Below, piece by piece: positions 50,348 to 58,801 of a stretch of DNA of 64,000 nt. The stretch comes from Streptomyces alboflavus. GTDB lineage: Bacteria; Actinomycetota; Actinomycetes; Streptomycetales; Streptomycetaceae. The notes below the pieces were generated by a model. The model searched no databases, was not told where the DNA came from, and worked only from the letters and a program-made list of their open reading frames with translations. How positions within the stretch are numbered: position 1 is the stretch's first letter; each line of letters starts with the position of its first letter. Location of the stretch: NCBI RefSeq assembly GCF_000716675.1, contig NZ_JNXT01000011.1, forward strand, positions 62,001 to 126,000, read 5' to 3'. Both the position numbers and the translations under genes were made by a program.

Positions 50348-51568
50348 ATGCGTGTGGTGCTTTCGACGTACGGGTCGCGTGGGGATGTCGAGCCGCTGGT
50401 GGGGCTCGCGGTGCGGCTGCGGGAGCTGGGCGCGGAGGTACGGGTGTGCGCGCCGCCGGACGAGGAGTTCGCCGAGCGTCTCGCCGGTGTCGGGGTGGAG
50501 ATGGTGCCGGTCGGCCTCTCGGCGCGGGAGCTGACGACGGCGGCGCGGCAGCCGAAGTCCCTGCCGGAGCGCGCGGCCGAGCTGATCGCGAGCCAGCTCG
50601 ACGCGGTCACGGCGGCGGCCGAGGGGTGTGACGCCCTGGTGGCGACCGGCATGATGCCCGCCGTGGCGGGTGCGCGGTCGGTGGCGGAGAAGCTGGGCGT
50701 GCCGTCGGTGTCGGTGACGTTCCAGCAGCTCACGCTGCCGTCGCCGCACCACGCGCCGCTGGCGTACCCGGGCCGTCCGTTCCCGCCGGAGGTGACCGAC
50801 AACAGCGTGCTGTGGGACCTGGACGCCCGCAGCATCGACGTCCTGTTCGGGGACGCGGTCAACAGCAACCGGGCGTCGATCGGCCTGCCTCCGGTGGCCG
50901 GCGTCCGCGACTACGTCCTCGGCGACCGGCCGTGGCTGGCGACGGACCCCGTCCTCGACCCCTGGCGTCCCGCCGGGGGCGCGGGTTTCGGCTTCGACGT
51001 CGTGCAGACCGGCGCGTGGATCCTGCCGGACGAACGCCCGCTCCCCGACGGCCTCTCGGAGTTCCTGGAGGCGGGTGCGCCACCGGTGTACGTGGGCTTC
51101 GGCAGCATGCCGATGCACGGCTCCGACGACGTGGCCAGGGTGGCCATCGAGGCGGTACGCGCACAGGGCCGCCGGGTCCTCGTCCGGCGCGGCTGGGCGG
51201 ACCTGGACCTGATCGACGACCAGGACGACTGCTTCGTCGTGGGCGAGGTCAACCAGCAGGCGCTGTTCCGCAGGGTCGCGGCCGTCGTGCACCACGGCGG
51301 CGCGGGTACGACGACGACGGCGGCCCGCGCGGGCGGCCCCCAGGTGGTCGTGCCGCAGGCGACGGACCAGCCGTACTGGGCGGGCCGGGTCGCCGAGTTG
51401 GGCATCGGCGTGGCGCACGACGGGCCGACGCCGACCTTCGCGTCCCTGTCGGCGGCGCTGAGGGTGGCCCTGGCGCCGGAGACTCGGGACGGGGCGGCGG
51501 CCGTGGCGGCGGCGATCATCGACGACGGGGCGGCGGTGGCGGCGAAGCTGGTCCTCTGCCTGAAGTAG
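50348..51568 (+). CDS. UDP-glycosyltransferase-like enzyme (GT1/UGT family)
   Basis: 406 aa from ATG 50348; ATG 50333, with an equal GGGGAG site, is an alternative. The N-terminus MRVVLSTYGSRGDVEPLVGL is the classical start of sterol- and antibiotic-type glycosyltransferases. The donor-binding C-terminal domain has the family motif VVHHGGAGTTTTAARAGGPQ and then VVPQATDQPYWAGRVAELG. It transfers a sugar from a nucleotide donor to an unknown acceptor. No polyketide or peptide synthase is nearby, so it may serve detoxification or a scattered pathway. Confidence 0.92.
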   Translation: MRVVLSTYGSRGDVEPLVGLAVRLRELGAEVRVCAPPDEEFAERLAGVGVEMVPVGLSARELTTAARQPKSLPERAAELIASQLDAVTAAAEGCDALVATGMMPAVAGARSVAEKLGVPSVSVTFQQLTLPSPHHAPLAYPGRPFPPEVTDNSVLWDLDARSIDVLFGDAVNSNRASIGLPPVAGVRDYVLGDRPWLATDPVLDPWRPAGGAGFGFDVVQTGAWILPDERPLPDGLSEFLEAGAPPVYVGFGSMPMHGSDDVARVAIEAVRAQGRRVLVRRGWADLDLIDDQDDCFVVGEVNQQALFRRVAAVVHHGGAGTTTTAARAGGPQVVVPQATDQPYWAGRVAELGIGVAHDGPTPTFASLSAALRVALAPETRDGAAAVAAAIIDDGAAVAAKLVLCLK

Positions 51569-51665
51569 GCCGAGCGGGCCAGGCAGGCCAGGCAGGCCGA
51601 GCGGCGCAGGCAGGCCGAGCGGCGCAGACAGGCCGAGCGGCCCAGGCAGGCCACGCGGCCCGAGC
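51569..51665 (+). repeat. CAGGCAGGCC/GAGCGGCG tandem repeats
   Basis: Imperfect units built from CAGGCAGGCCGAGCGG fill the gap between the glycosyltransferase stop (51568) and the end of the convergent TetR gene (51671). Confidence 0.8.
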
Positions 51666-51670
51666 GGACC

Positions 51671-52363
51671 TCAGAGCCCCAACCCCCGCACCAGATCCCG
51701 CAGTTCGTCCCCGTACAGCACCGCCGGATTGTCGATCTGCGGCCGCAGAAGACCGTCGATCTCCAGCGTCACGAGCCCGTGCATCCGCCCCCACACCCGC
51801 AGCGACAGGGCGAGCACGGCCGGAGTGAGGTCGGGGAAGGCGGCGCGGGCCACGGCGGTGAACGCCGGGTCGAAGTCGCCCCAGGCGTAGGAGCTGCCGC
51901 CGAGGCCGACGTCCTCGGTGGGCCGCGCCGTCGTCGCGATCTCCACGATCCCGAGGCACAGCTCGTACTCCGCCTCGGCGCTCTCGGCGGTGTCCCCGCG
52001 CGCCGCCCGGCTCCGTCCGCTGAACAACAACCGGAACTCCTGCGGATGCGCGAGCGCCCACGCTCGGTACGCGAGCCCGTGGGCCAGGGCCCGCGCACCC
52101 GGGTCCCCCGCGGGGTGCGCGTCGCGGGCCACGCGCAGGTGCGCGGCCAGGTCCCGGTAGGCATCCGCCGCGAGCGCCGCGAGGAGGGCCTCGCGGGTGT
52201 CGAAGTAGCTGTAGAAGGTGCCGGGTGCCATGCCCATGTCGCGGGCGATGCCCCGCAGGGCCACGGCCTCGGCGCCCTCCTCCACCAGGTGTTTCAGGGC
52301 GGTCGCCTTGATCTCGGCGGTGGTCTGGGCGCGATGGCGTTCGCGGCGGCTCGCAGCAGGCAT
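51671..52363 (-). CDS. TetR-family transcriptional regulator
   Basis: 230 aa. The HTH is ATALKHLVEEGAEAVALRGI followed by MGMAPGTFYSYFDTREALLAAL (about residues 20-62). The C-terminal domain has the WHG-type pattern AWALAHPQEFRLLFSG and RVWGRMHGLVTLEIDG. It is divergent from the next gene; the 107-bp spacer has GTTGAACAGTGTTTGG, AT-rich for this genome and a likely operator. It probably represses itself and that gene. Confidence 0.92.
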   Translation of the reverse strand: MPAASRRERHRAQTTAEIKATALKHLVEEGAEAVALRGIARDMGMAPGTFYSYFDTREALLAALAADAYRDLAAHLRVARDAHPAGDPGARALAHGLAYRAWALAHPQEFRLLFSGRSRAARGDTAESAEAEYELCLGIVEIATTARPTEDVGLGGSSYAWGDFDPAFTAVARAAFPDLTPAVLALSLRVWGRMHGLVTLEIDGLLRPQIDNPAVLYGDELRDLVRGLGL

Positions 52364-52470
52364 GGCTCCATAGTACGGCGAGCAAAGGTTGAACAGTGTT
52401 TGGAAACTGGTCGGTGTTCGAGTTATGGTCCTGGCACATCCGGAAACCCGCGACAGCGAAGGGGTGTGGC

Positions 52471-53250
52471 ATGACCACGCACACGTACGGACCCGGCCCG
52501 ATCAAGGCCTACGACATCGGCCCGATCCCGATGGAGGCCGCGTTCACGTCGGACTTCCCGCTGGCGGCGGGCATCGGCGCGGCGGACGTGCAGGACATCG
52601 TGGACAAGCAGGAGGTCGAGCGGCGGGTCATGGACGTAAGGACCGGCATGTACGCGAAGTACATGCCGAGCCGGATCGACGAGGCGGCGGGGCGGCACTA
52701 CACGGGCGGCCGGTACCTCTTCGAGACGTGGGCCGACGTCGTCGACTACGAGCGGTTCACCAGCCAGGAGCTGGAGTTCGAGCCGGGCGTGAAGTTCTGG
52801 AGCCGCCCGTTCTTCCAGGACGTGGAGCGGTTCGTGTGGCGGGTCGCGGGGGCGCACAACTTCCTGCCCCTGGACGCGCACCACGTGAGCCGGTTCGAGC
52901 GGTTCCGGTACGAGGGCGACGGGGAGGCGGCCCTGGAGCGGGCGTGGGGGACGGTCCGCGACGAGGCCGGGGCGCGCGGGCTCGCGGCCGTGTGGCTGCT
53001 GCACCAGCCGGAGCAGCGCCTCATCGGCCTGCACACGGTGGCCACCGGGCTCACCCCGGCCGACCTGGAGGCCGCGCCGTCCCTCGGCGCGCTGCTCCCC
53101 GCATCCCTCGCCCCCGAGCGGTACTTCGACCGGTCGAGCCGCATCCTCTCCCTCTGGCTGCCGAAGTCGCGCCTCGCGGGCGGCGCGCCCTCGGCCTACC
53201 CGTCGGCGCCGCTGCTCCCGCTGCCGTCGGTGGCGGCGCAGGAGGTCTGA
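52471..53250 (+). CDS. unknown protein, divergent from TetR
   Basis: 259 aa from ATG 52471, eight bases after AAGGGG. The N-terminus is YGPGPIKAYDIGPIPMEAAF, followed by charged helices (DVQDIVDKQEVERRVMDVRT). The middle is rich in aromatic residues (GRYLFETWADVVDYERFTSQ, RPFFQDVERFVWRVAGAHNF). No signal or membrane segment. The fold could be of the ferredoxin-like barrel (dimeric monooxygenase) type, but I see no proof. TetR control suggests a response to a small molecule. Confidence 0.75.
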   Translation: MTTHTYGPGPIKAYDIGPIPMEAAFTSDFPLAAGIGAADVQDIVDKQEVERRVMDVRTGMYAKYMPSRIDEAAGRHYTGGRYLFETWADVVDYERFTSQELEFEPGVKFWSRPFFQDVERFVWRVAGAHNFLPLDAHHVSRFERFRYEGDGEAALERAWGTVRDEAGARGLAAVWLLHQPEQRLIGLHTVATGLTPADLEAAPSLGALLPASLAPERYFDRSSRILSLWLPKSRLAGGAPSAYPSAPLLPLPSVAAQEV

Positions 53251-53307
53251 CCGCACGGGCGTTGTCAGCGGGACGGCGTTGTCAGTGGGTCCGAGTAGCG
53301 TCCCCGC

Positions 53308-53958
53308 ATGCCTGAAGACGCGTACGTGACCAAGACGAGGACCTCCTACGACGCCATCGCCGAGGCCGTCGAGAAGGAGTGGCGGGGCGAGCTGGACTCC
53401 TGGCCGCTCGCCCGGGCGATGTTCGCGGCGTACGCGGAGCTGGTGCGGGACGCGGGCGGGGGCACGGTCGCCGACATCGGGTGCGGGACCGGCGAGGTGA
53501 GCGCCATCCTCAGCTCGCTCGGGCTGCGGATGCGGGGGATCGACCTGTCGCCGGGGATGCTGGCGCTGGCCCGCGCGAAGTATCCGCACCTGCCGTTCGA
53601 GGAGGGCTCGATGACGGCCCTCGACCTGCCGGACGGGGAGCTGGGCGGGGTGGTCGCGTGGTACTCGACGATCCACATCCCGCCGGCCGACCTGCCGAAG
53701 GTCTTCGCCGAGTTCCACCGCGTCCTCGCCCCCGGCGGCCAGCTCCTGCTCGGCTTCCAAGTGGGCGACGACATCCGGCACTTCGACGAGGCGTTCGGGC
53801 ACGAGGTGGACCTGGACTTCCAGCGCCGGCGGCCCGAGCAGGTCACGGAGCTGCTGCGGGAGGCCGGGTTCGCCGCGCACGGATATCTGCTCCGGGAGCC
53901 GTACGAGGGCGAGCGCACCCAGCACGCGCACCTCCTGGCGGCGAAGCCGCGCGCGTAG
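53308..53958 (+). CDS. class I SAM-dependent methyltransferase
   Basis: 216 aa from ATG 53308. The SAM motif I is VADIGCGTGEVSAIL, followed by MRGIDLSPGMLALARAKYP (acidic loop) and HRVLAPGGQLLLGFQ. There is no NPPY-type motif, so the target is likely a small molecule. The spacer from the previous gene (57 bp) contains two copies of GGCGTTGTCAG. It could be co-transcribed with the preceding gene. Confidence 0.92.
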   Translation: MPEDAYVTKTRTSYDAIAEAVEKEWRGELDSWPLARAMFAAYAELVRDAGGGTVADIGCGTGEVSAILSSLGLRMRGIDLSPGMLALARAKYPHLPFEEGSMTALDLPDGELGGVVAWYSTIHIPPADLPKVFAEFHRVLAPGGQLLLGFQVGDDIRHFDEAFGHEVDLDFQRRRPEQVTELLREAGFAAHGYLLREPYEGERTQHAHLLAAKPRA

Positions 53959-54078
53959 GCCGCCCTGCCGGGACCGCCCGGCCCGGGGCCGTTTTTGCCG
54001 GACCGGCAACAACCCTCGGCGTCCGCCCCCGCCCCCGTACAGACTCGTGACGAGCCACCCCGCACATCCGGAGGAGCC

Positions 54079-55068
54079 ATGACCGTGACCGCCCTTGACG
54101 TGAAGCACCACCTCCTTGAGCTGCCCGAGAGCCCCGGCATCCGTATCCACGCCGTGGAGCAGGGCACCGGCCCGCTGGTCCTCCTGGTGCACGGCTTCCC
54201 CGAGACCTGGTACTCGTGGCGGCGCCAGCTCCCGGCGCTCGCGGCGGCCGGGTACCGGGCGGTGGCGGTCGACGTGCGCGGGTACGGCCGCTCGTCGAAG
54301 CCGCGGGAGACGGCGGCGTACGGGATGCTCGCGCACGTCGCCGACAACGTGGGCGTCGTCCGCGCCCTCGGTGAGGACAGCGCGGTGATCGTCGGCCACG
54401 ACTGGGGCTCGCCCATCGCGGCGAACTCCGCGCTCCTGCGCCCGGACGTCTTCCGGGCCGCCGCCCTGATGAGCGTGCCGTACGCGCCCCGGGGCGGCCC
54501 CCGGCCCACCGACGCGTTCGCCGCGATCCCCGGCGACGAGGACTTCTACATCAGCCACTTCCAGGTGCCGGGCCGCGCCGAGGCCGAGATGGAGCCGGAC
54601 GTGCGCGGCTGGATCGCGGGCTTCTACACGGCCCTGTCCGGCGACACGATGCCGCCGCCGGACGCCCCGAGCCTGCACTTCGTGCCGAAGGGCGGCCGGA
54701 TGCGCGACCGCTTCCCGCAGGGCGGCCGGCGGCCGGAGTGGCTGTCGGAGGAGGAACTGGACGTGTACGCAGCCGAGTTCGAGCGGGGCGGCATGAGTGG
54801 GCCGCTCGGCAGGTACCGCAACTTGGACCGCGACTGGGCGGACCTGGCGGCATGGGACGGGGCGGCCCTCACCCAGCCGTCCCTGTTCGTCGCGGGCGAG
54901 CTCGACCCGTCCCTCCAGTGGCTTTCGGCCGCCCTCGACGCGTATCCCGTGACGCTCCCCGGCCTCGCCGCGTCCCACATCCTCAAGGGCTGCGGGCACT
55001 GGGTGCAGCAGGAGCGGGCCGAGGAGGTCAACGGCATCCTGGTGAGCTGGCTGCGGTCCGTGGTCTGA
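54079..55068 (+). CDS. epoxide-hydrolase-like alpha/beta hydrolase
   Basis: 329 aa from ATG 54079, preceded by GGAGGA. The oxyanion motif is HGFPETWYSWR, the nucleophile Asp is in VGHDWGS, the acid is in GELDPS and the His in GCGHWVQQE. An Asp nucleophile with a helical cap (SHFQVPGRAEAEMEPDVRGW) is typical of epoxide hydrolases of the HDWG class; haloalkane dehalogenases are close. The substrate is unknown. The stop is 7 bp from the end of the convergent ricin-type gene. Confidence 0.9.
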   Translation: MTVTALDVKHHLLELPESPGIRIHAVEQGTGPLVLLVHGFPETWYSWRRQLPALAAAGYRAVAVDVRGYGRSSKPRETAAYGMLAHVADNVGVVRALGEDSAVIVGHDWGSPIAANSALLRPDVFRAAALMSVPYAPRGGPRPTDAFAAIPGDEDFYISHFQVPGRAEAEMEPDVRGWIAGFYTALSGDTMPPPDAPSLHFVPKGGRMRDRFPQGGRRPEWLSEEELDVYAAEFERGGMSGPLGRYRNLDRDWADLAAWDGAALTQPSLFVAGELDPSLQWLSAALDAYPVTLPGLAASHILKGCGHWVQQERAEEVNGILVSWLRSVV

Positions 55069-55075
55069 CCCGGCG

Positions 55076-56302
55076 CTACAGCCACACCCCGTTGAGGAAG
55101 GGGTAGGCGTCCGTGAGCTTCGTCGGGACCTGCACCAGCTTTCCCTCGCTGACGATCACGAACCGGTCGCCCTTGAGGAGGAAGTAGTGCATGGCGTCGT
55201 CGAAGGGCGCGGACGTGGCGGTGTCGAGGTCGTGCAGGAACTCGTCGGGCGCGTGCGGCAGCCTGAACTCCTGCGTGTACTCGGGGCTGTCGAGCATCGT
55301 GAGCACGGCGCGGTCCTTGAGGAAGTACACGACGCGCTCGCCCTTGGGGTCGGCGGCGGTCGCGGCCTTGATCTCCTCCTCCTGGAGGCGGGACGGGAGC
55401 AGCCTGGCCGTGTCGGCGAGCGACCGCTCCGAGAACTCCCGCAGGTCGTGGCCGAGTACGGCGGTGTGCGTGTAGGAGCTGGCCCTACGGGTGTTGATGA
55501 CGTCCGCGGCGGCCGACGGGAAGCCGTGCGGGAGCCGCTGGAACTGCTCGCTGGCCTTCTTCGGCCCGGCCTCGACGCCGAGCCGGGGCGAGAAGCGGAT
55601 GAACTCGTCGCCGCGGAAGCCGTCGAAGCGCAGATACGGTGCCCGCGGGTCAGGGACGGTCTTGGCCATCGTCTCGAAGACGCCGCCGCCGACGTCCAGG
55701 ATGCCCTTGACCGCCGACGCGAGGACGTTCGCGGGCGTGGCGAGGGCGCCCGGCGAGACGATCCGCGCGGTCAGCGCGTCGAACGCCTTCGACTCGCCGC
55801 GCGCGGGCACGCTCTCCAGGCGCCACGCCTGCGTGCCGCGCCCCTCCTCCGTGCTCGGCTCGCCCTGCTCCAGCTCGGCGCCCGGGTCCTGCCGCTCGCC
55901 GCGCACCGCGAGGTGCTTGCCGCTGTTGACGTTCACGAAGGAGTAGCGGTCGTCGCCGATCGGCTCCGGCCGCCACAACTGCGTGACCAGCAGGTCGTCC
56001 CGCGACTCCGGCGGGCACTGCTGCACCGCCGCGCCCGCGCGGCCCCGGTTCACCATGATGTCCATGCGCAAGGTGCTGTGGATGTTCTGCAGCGTCCACG
56101 CGCCCTCGCGTGCGCTGTGCGGCTTCAGATGCCAGAACTGGCGGTGCCGCTCCACCCCTTCGGCGTGCAGCGCCTCCAGTACGACCTTCGCGCCCTGCTT
56201 GGCGCCTCCTCCTGGCTGCACCCCCGCGTACAGTCCGCTCGCCTCGTTCTTGATGAGGTAGATGCCCTCGGACATTGCTGACTGGCCTGCCTGCGCTGCC
56301 AC
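55076..56302 (-). CDS. ricin-type/hemopexin-like repeat protein
   Basis: 408 aa from GTG 56302 (GGAGG seven bases before); TTG 56308 and ATG 56275 are alternatives. The N-terminal about 150 residues form a beta-trefoil-like lectin pattern (YLIKNEASGLYAGVQPGGGA, FWHLKPHSAREGAWTLQNIH, YSFVNVNSGKHLAV with QAWRLE). The C-terminal half contains hemopexin-like repeats (YLRFDGFRGDEFIRFSPRLG, ERVVYFLKDRAVLTML, DDAMHYFLLKGDRFVIVSEG). There is no signal peptide. Family members are sometimes secreted toxins or adhesins. It is followed on the same strand by a poly-serine protein gene 119 bp upstream. Confidence 0.7.
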   Translation of the reverse strand: MAAQAGQSAMSEGIYLIKNEASGLYAGVQPGGGAKQGAKVVLEALHAEGVERHRQFWHLKPHSAREGAWTLQNIHSTLRMDIMVNRGRAGAAVQQCPPESRDDLLVTQLWRPEPIGDDRYSFVNVNSGKHLAVRGERQDPGAELEQGEPSTEEGRGTQAWRLESVPARGESKAFDALTARIVSPGALATPANVLASAVKGILDVGGGVFETMAKTVPDPRAPYLRFDGFRGDEFIRFSPRLGVEAGPKKASEQFQRLPHGFPSAAADVINTRRASSYTHTAVLGHDLREFSERSLADTARLLPSRLQEEEIKAATAADPKGERVVYFLKDRAVLTMLDSPEYTQEFRLPHAPDEFLHDLDTATSAPFDDAMHYFLLKGDRFVIVSEGKLVQVPTKLTDAYPFLNGVWL

Positions 56303-56421
56303 GGTCAACCTCCCGGAACGTCGGGTCGGGCACGCACCCGGCGGTGCGCAGCGGTCAGCCTAGAAGCGGAAGCCGTGATCCCGATACGGCCCGGTTTCGG
56401 CCGTTATTAACCCCTCAACGA

Positions 56422-57546
56422 TTAAGAATCGGACTCTTCGGAATCCGACCCGGACTCCGCATCGGACGACGAGGACGACGAGGACGACGAGGACGACGAA
56501 GACGACGAGGGCGACGAAGGAGACGACGAGCCGGGCTCGCCCCGGGCGGCACGCGCCTGGGCCTGGGTCCTGAGGAGGTTGTAGTAGAACTCGTAGCTGT
56601 GGGTGTGGCCGCTGCGCACCTGGCGCTCGTAGTAGGACTCGAAGTCACCGGGTTCGGCGGAGAAGAGGTCGGCGACCGAGCCCTTCAGGCTCGCGTCCTT
56701 CATGACGCGGCGGTGGATCACGATGTTCTTCCACTCGATGCGTTCCACCTCACGGCCGTAGTACCGCTCCGGTGGCAGGCCTTCCTTCTCCGCCTCCCTT
56801 TCGAGTGCGCCGCTCTTCGCCTGGTGGTCCAGGTAGGCGCGGCGGCTCTTCTTCGAGGCGTTGAGCAGCTCGAAGACGGCGGCGCCGAAGAGGCGTTCCG
56901 GGCCCGCCCTCCGCACGGCGACCTGGAGGTGGTTCAGCATGACCGTCCGGCTGTCCGCCCGCCACTCGCCCACACCCCTGCCCAGCGTGGCGCCGAACCG
57001 CACCGTGACGCTGCCGACGGCGGCGAGTTCCCGCTGGAAGTGCGGGGCCACGTGGGCGACGAAGTCGCGGACCTCCTTCATCAGCCAGCCGTCCTGGTCG
57101 GTCCGGAAGGTGATGCTTCCCAGGGTGCCGCTGTAGGGGCCCACGTTCCTGGGCTCGCCCTCGGAGCGTGATCCGGCGGCGCCCGGACGGCCTTCGTGGA
57201 ACTCGCCGTACGCGAGCGCGTCGTCGTCGGCGTCCCTCCCCGGCCGACGCCCCCCGTGCGGGGGCCGCTCATGACCCGACCCGTACGCGAGGTCGTCCTC
57301 CAGATCCGGCGAACTGGACCGGGAGCCGCTGCTGCTCCCCTCCTTCCGGTCCTTCCGGTCCTCCCGGGACACCCGCTGCACCGAGACGAGTTGGCTCAGC
57401 GCCGCGTTCCCTGCCTTGGGGTGCAGGGCGAGGAAACGTGCGTGCTGCGACGACGTGTTCGACTGCCGAGGGGAGCCCTGCCGGGCCGTCATTGACGCCC
57501 GTGGCGTGTGCTCCGATCGCTCACCACGTTCGGCTCTGTCCCGCAT
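56422..57546 (-). CDS. protein with injection-system-cargo-like N-terminus and poly-Ser tail
   Basis: 374 aa from ATG 57546 (GGGGAGGG five bases before); ATG 57573 has a poorer site. Near the N-terminus is FLALHPKAGNAALSQLVSVQ, much like the GNAAV-SxLVQR motif seen in Streptomyces proteins linked to contractile-injection systems and DUF4157 cargo. A disordered region (80-150) is followed by a compact domain (GSITFRTDQDGWLMKEVRDF to RSGHTHSYEFYYNLLRTQAQ) with no motif I can name. The tail is about 17 serines encoded by TCG/TCC repeats, ending in an acidic Asp/Glu/Ser stretch. It is on the same strand as the ricin-type gene. It could be a toxin or effector, which is inference. Confidence 0.6.
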   Translation of the reverse strand: MRDRAERGERSEHTPRASMTARQGSPRQSNTSSQHARFLALHPKAGNAALSQLVSVQRVSREDRKDRKEGSSSGSRSSSPDLEDDLAYGSGHERPPHGGRRPGRDADDDALAYGEFHEGRPGAAGSRSEGEPRNVGPYSGTLGSITFRTDQDGWLMKEVRDFVAHVAPHFQRELAAVGSVTVRFGATLGRGVGEWRADSRTVMLNHLQVAVRRAGPERLFGAAVFELLNASKKSRRAYLDHQAKSGALEREAEKEGLPPERYYGREVERIEWKNIVIHRRVMKDASLKGSVADLFSAEPGDFESYYERQVRSGHTHSYEFYYNLLRTQAQARAARGEPGSSSPSSPSSSSSSSSSSSSSSSDAESGSDSEESDS

Positions 57547-57693
57547 GTCGACCCTCCCCGGCCGCTTGATCATTCACGCTAACCCGGCACGGGGCCCTGG
57601 CCGGGCGGTGCGTCGGCCCTCGTGCACCTGTGGCCCCCCTCCCTGCCCGAGCGGTCCCAGGGCGATTGCCCTTTCCGGCGCCGTCGGTTCGGT

Positions 57694-57861
57694 TCACCGC
57701 TCGCGGCGGCTCCAGAAGTCGCGCCACCACTGGCCCCGGTCCTCGGGAGGTGGCAGCACGGCCTTGGCGATCCGCGTGGCGCACACGGTGAGCACCAGCA
57801 GGAGGACGAGGGGCCAGATCGCCCACCAGGGCGCGTCGAGCAGCAGGTCGAGCAGAGACAT
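57694..57861 (-). CDS. small single-pass membrane protein
   Basis: 55 aa, ATG 57861 with GGGAAGG upstream. Sequence: SLLDLLLDAPWWAIWPLVLL followed by LVLTVCATRIAKAVLPPPED and a Trp/Arg-rich end (WWRDFWSRRER). One hydrophobic helix near the N-terminus, basic C-terminus in the cytoplasm. Unknown function; similar tiny membrane proteins are common in Streptomyces but are often missed by gene finders. It is transcribed in the same direction as the gene at 57898-58428, 36 bp downstream of that gene. Confidence 0.7.
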   Translation of the reverse strand: MSLLDLLLDAPWWAIWPLVLLLVLTVCATRIAKAVLPPPEDRGQWWRDFWSRRER

Positions 57862-57897
57862 CGGTGGCCTTCCCAGCCGGAGCCGGGGGCGTGTCGG

Positions 57898-58428
57898 CTA
57901 CGCCGCGCGTGCCTCTCCCAGGGGGCGCGCAGCCGAGACGCCCCATCGAGTGGTGATCGATGGGGAGTTCGGCTGTCCCGGCGCGCGGGGGATCGTGGGG
58001 GTGGTCAGGCGGACCACGCCGCACGGTGAGCGGTCGTGTCTGGGGACGGTGTCCACGTACGCGTAGTCGCGCAGGCCGAGTGCCTGTGCCAGGCACTCCC
58101 GCACCAGGGTGATCAGGGCGGCCAGCGCGTCCGCCAGGCGGCGGGCCTCCTCGACGTACGCCGCCGTGTGCACCGGCTCGTCGGCGCCGTGCAGTGTCGG
58201 CGCTGTGGCCTGCCGCCGGAGGGCGTCTTCCGCCGCCTGCGCGAGCGTCGCACGCAGCGCGGACTCGATCTCCTGGAGGTACCCCAAGTAGTGGAGGTAC
58301 CACATGGGGGAGCCGACGGGGTGCCCACCACCCCATGCCGCGCGGGAGTTCAGCTCCTGCCTGCCCACGATGTGGACGTTCCGGGGCGTGTAGTGCCGCG
58401 CACTCCGGTCTGGCCCCTCGGTCGTCAC
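57898..58428 (-). CDS. unknown protein near DUF397/XRE group
   Basis: 176 aa from GTG 58428 (a longer open frame to 59205 is antisense to the XRE gene). The sequence has RHYTPRNVHIVGRQELNSRA, WYLHYLGYLQEIESALRATL and a long amphipathic helix (EEARRLADALAALITLVREC). No known domain. It could form a helical bundle. It is 29 bp downstream of the small 77-aa gene on the same strand. Confidence 0.65.
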   Translation of the reverse strand: MTTEGPDRSARHYTPRNVHIVGRQELNSRAAWGGGHPVGSPMWYLHYLGYLQEIESALRATLAQAAEDALRRQATAPTLHGADEPVHTAAYVEEARRLADALAALITLVRECLAQALGLRDYAYVDTVPRHDRSPCGVVRLTTPTIPRAPGQPNSPSITTRWGVSAARPLGEARAA

Positions 58429-58457
58429 CCCGTCAGCGTACGAGGCGGGCGCGGCGC

Positions 58458-58691
58458 CTACCAGTCGTTCCCGTAAAGCTCCGTCTTCCGCTGCCACCAC
58501 GTCTTCATCTCGCTCTCCTCGACCGGCGTCGCCGCCCGCAGGTCGCCGACGCGGATCGTCGCCACGAAGTGGGTGAACCGGACCCGGCGGAACTCGCCGT
58601 CCTCGGCGAGCACCCTCCCCGGGCCGTAGATGTCCGTGCTCGCGTGCGCCACGTATGCGCCCTGCGTGTGCTGTTGCTGGTCCGTTTCCAT
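58458..58691 (-). CDS. small protein of the XRE/DUF397 neighbourhood
   Basis: 77 aa from ATG 58691. It reads METDQQQHTQGAYVAHASTD, YGPGRVLAEDGEFRRVRFTH, then WWQRKTELYGNDW. It is divergent from the DUF5753 regulator, with 110 bp between starts. Short proteins of this kind are often encoded next to DUF397/XRE pairs in Streptomyces (from memory). The function is unknown. Confidence 0.65.
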   Translation of the reverse strand: METDQQQHTQGAYVAHASTDIYGPGRVLAEDGEFRRVRFTHFVATIRVGDLRAATPVEESEMKTWWQRKTELYGNDW

Positions 58692-58801
58692 CGGGGTACC
58701 TCTCGCTCTGTGTGCTGTTCCGATCACACAGTGAGGTCGCTGCGGCTAGCCTCGCCAGTAGGTGGGGCTTGACAACTGCGCTGGCACGGGAGGGCGTTGA
58801 G

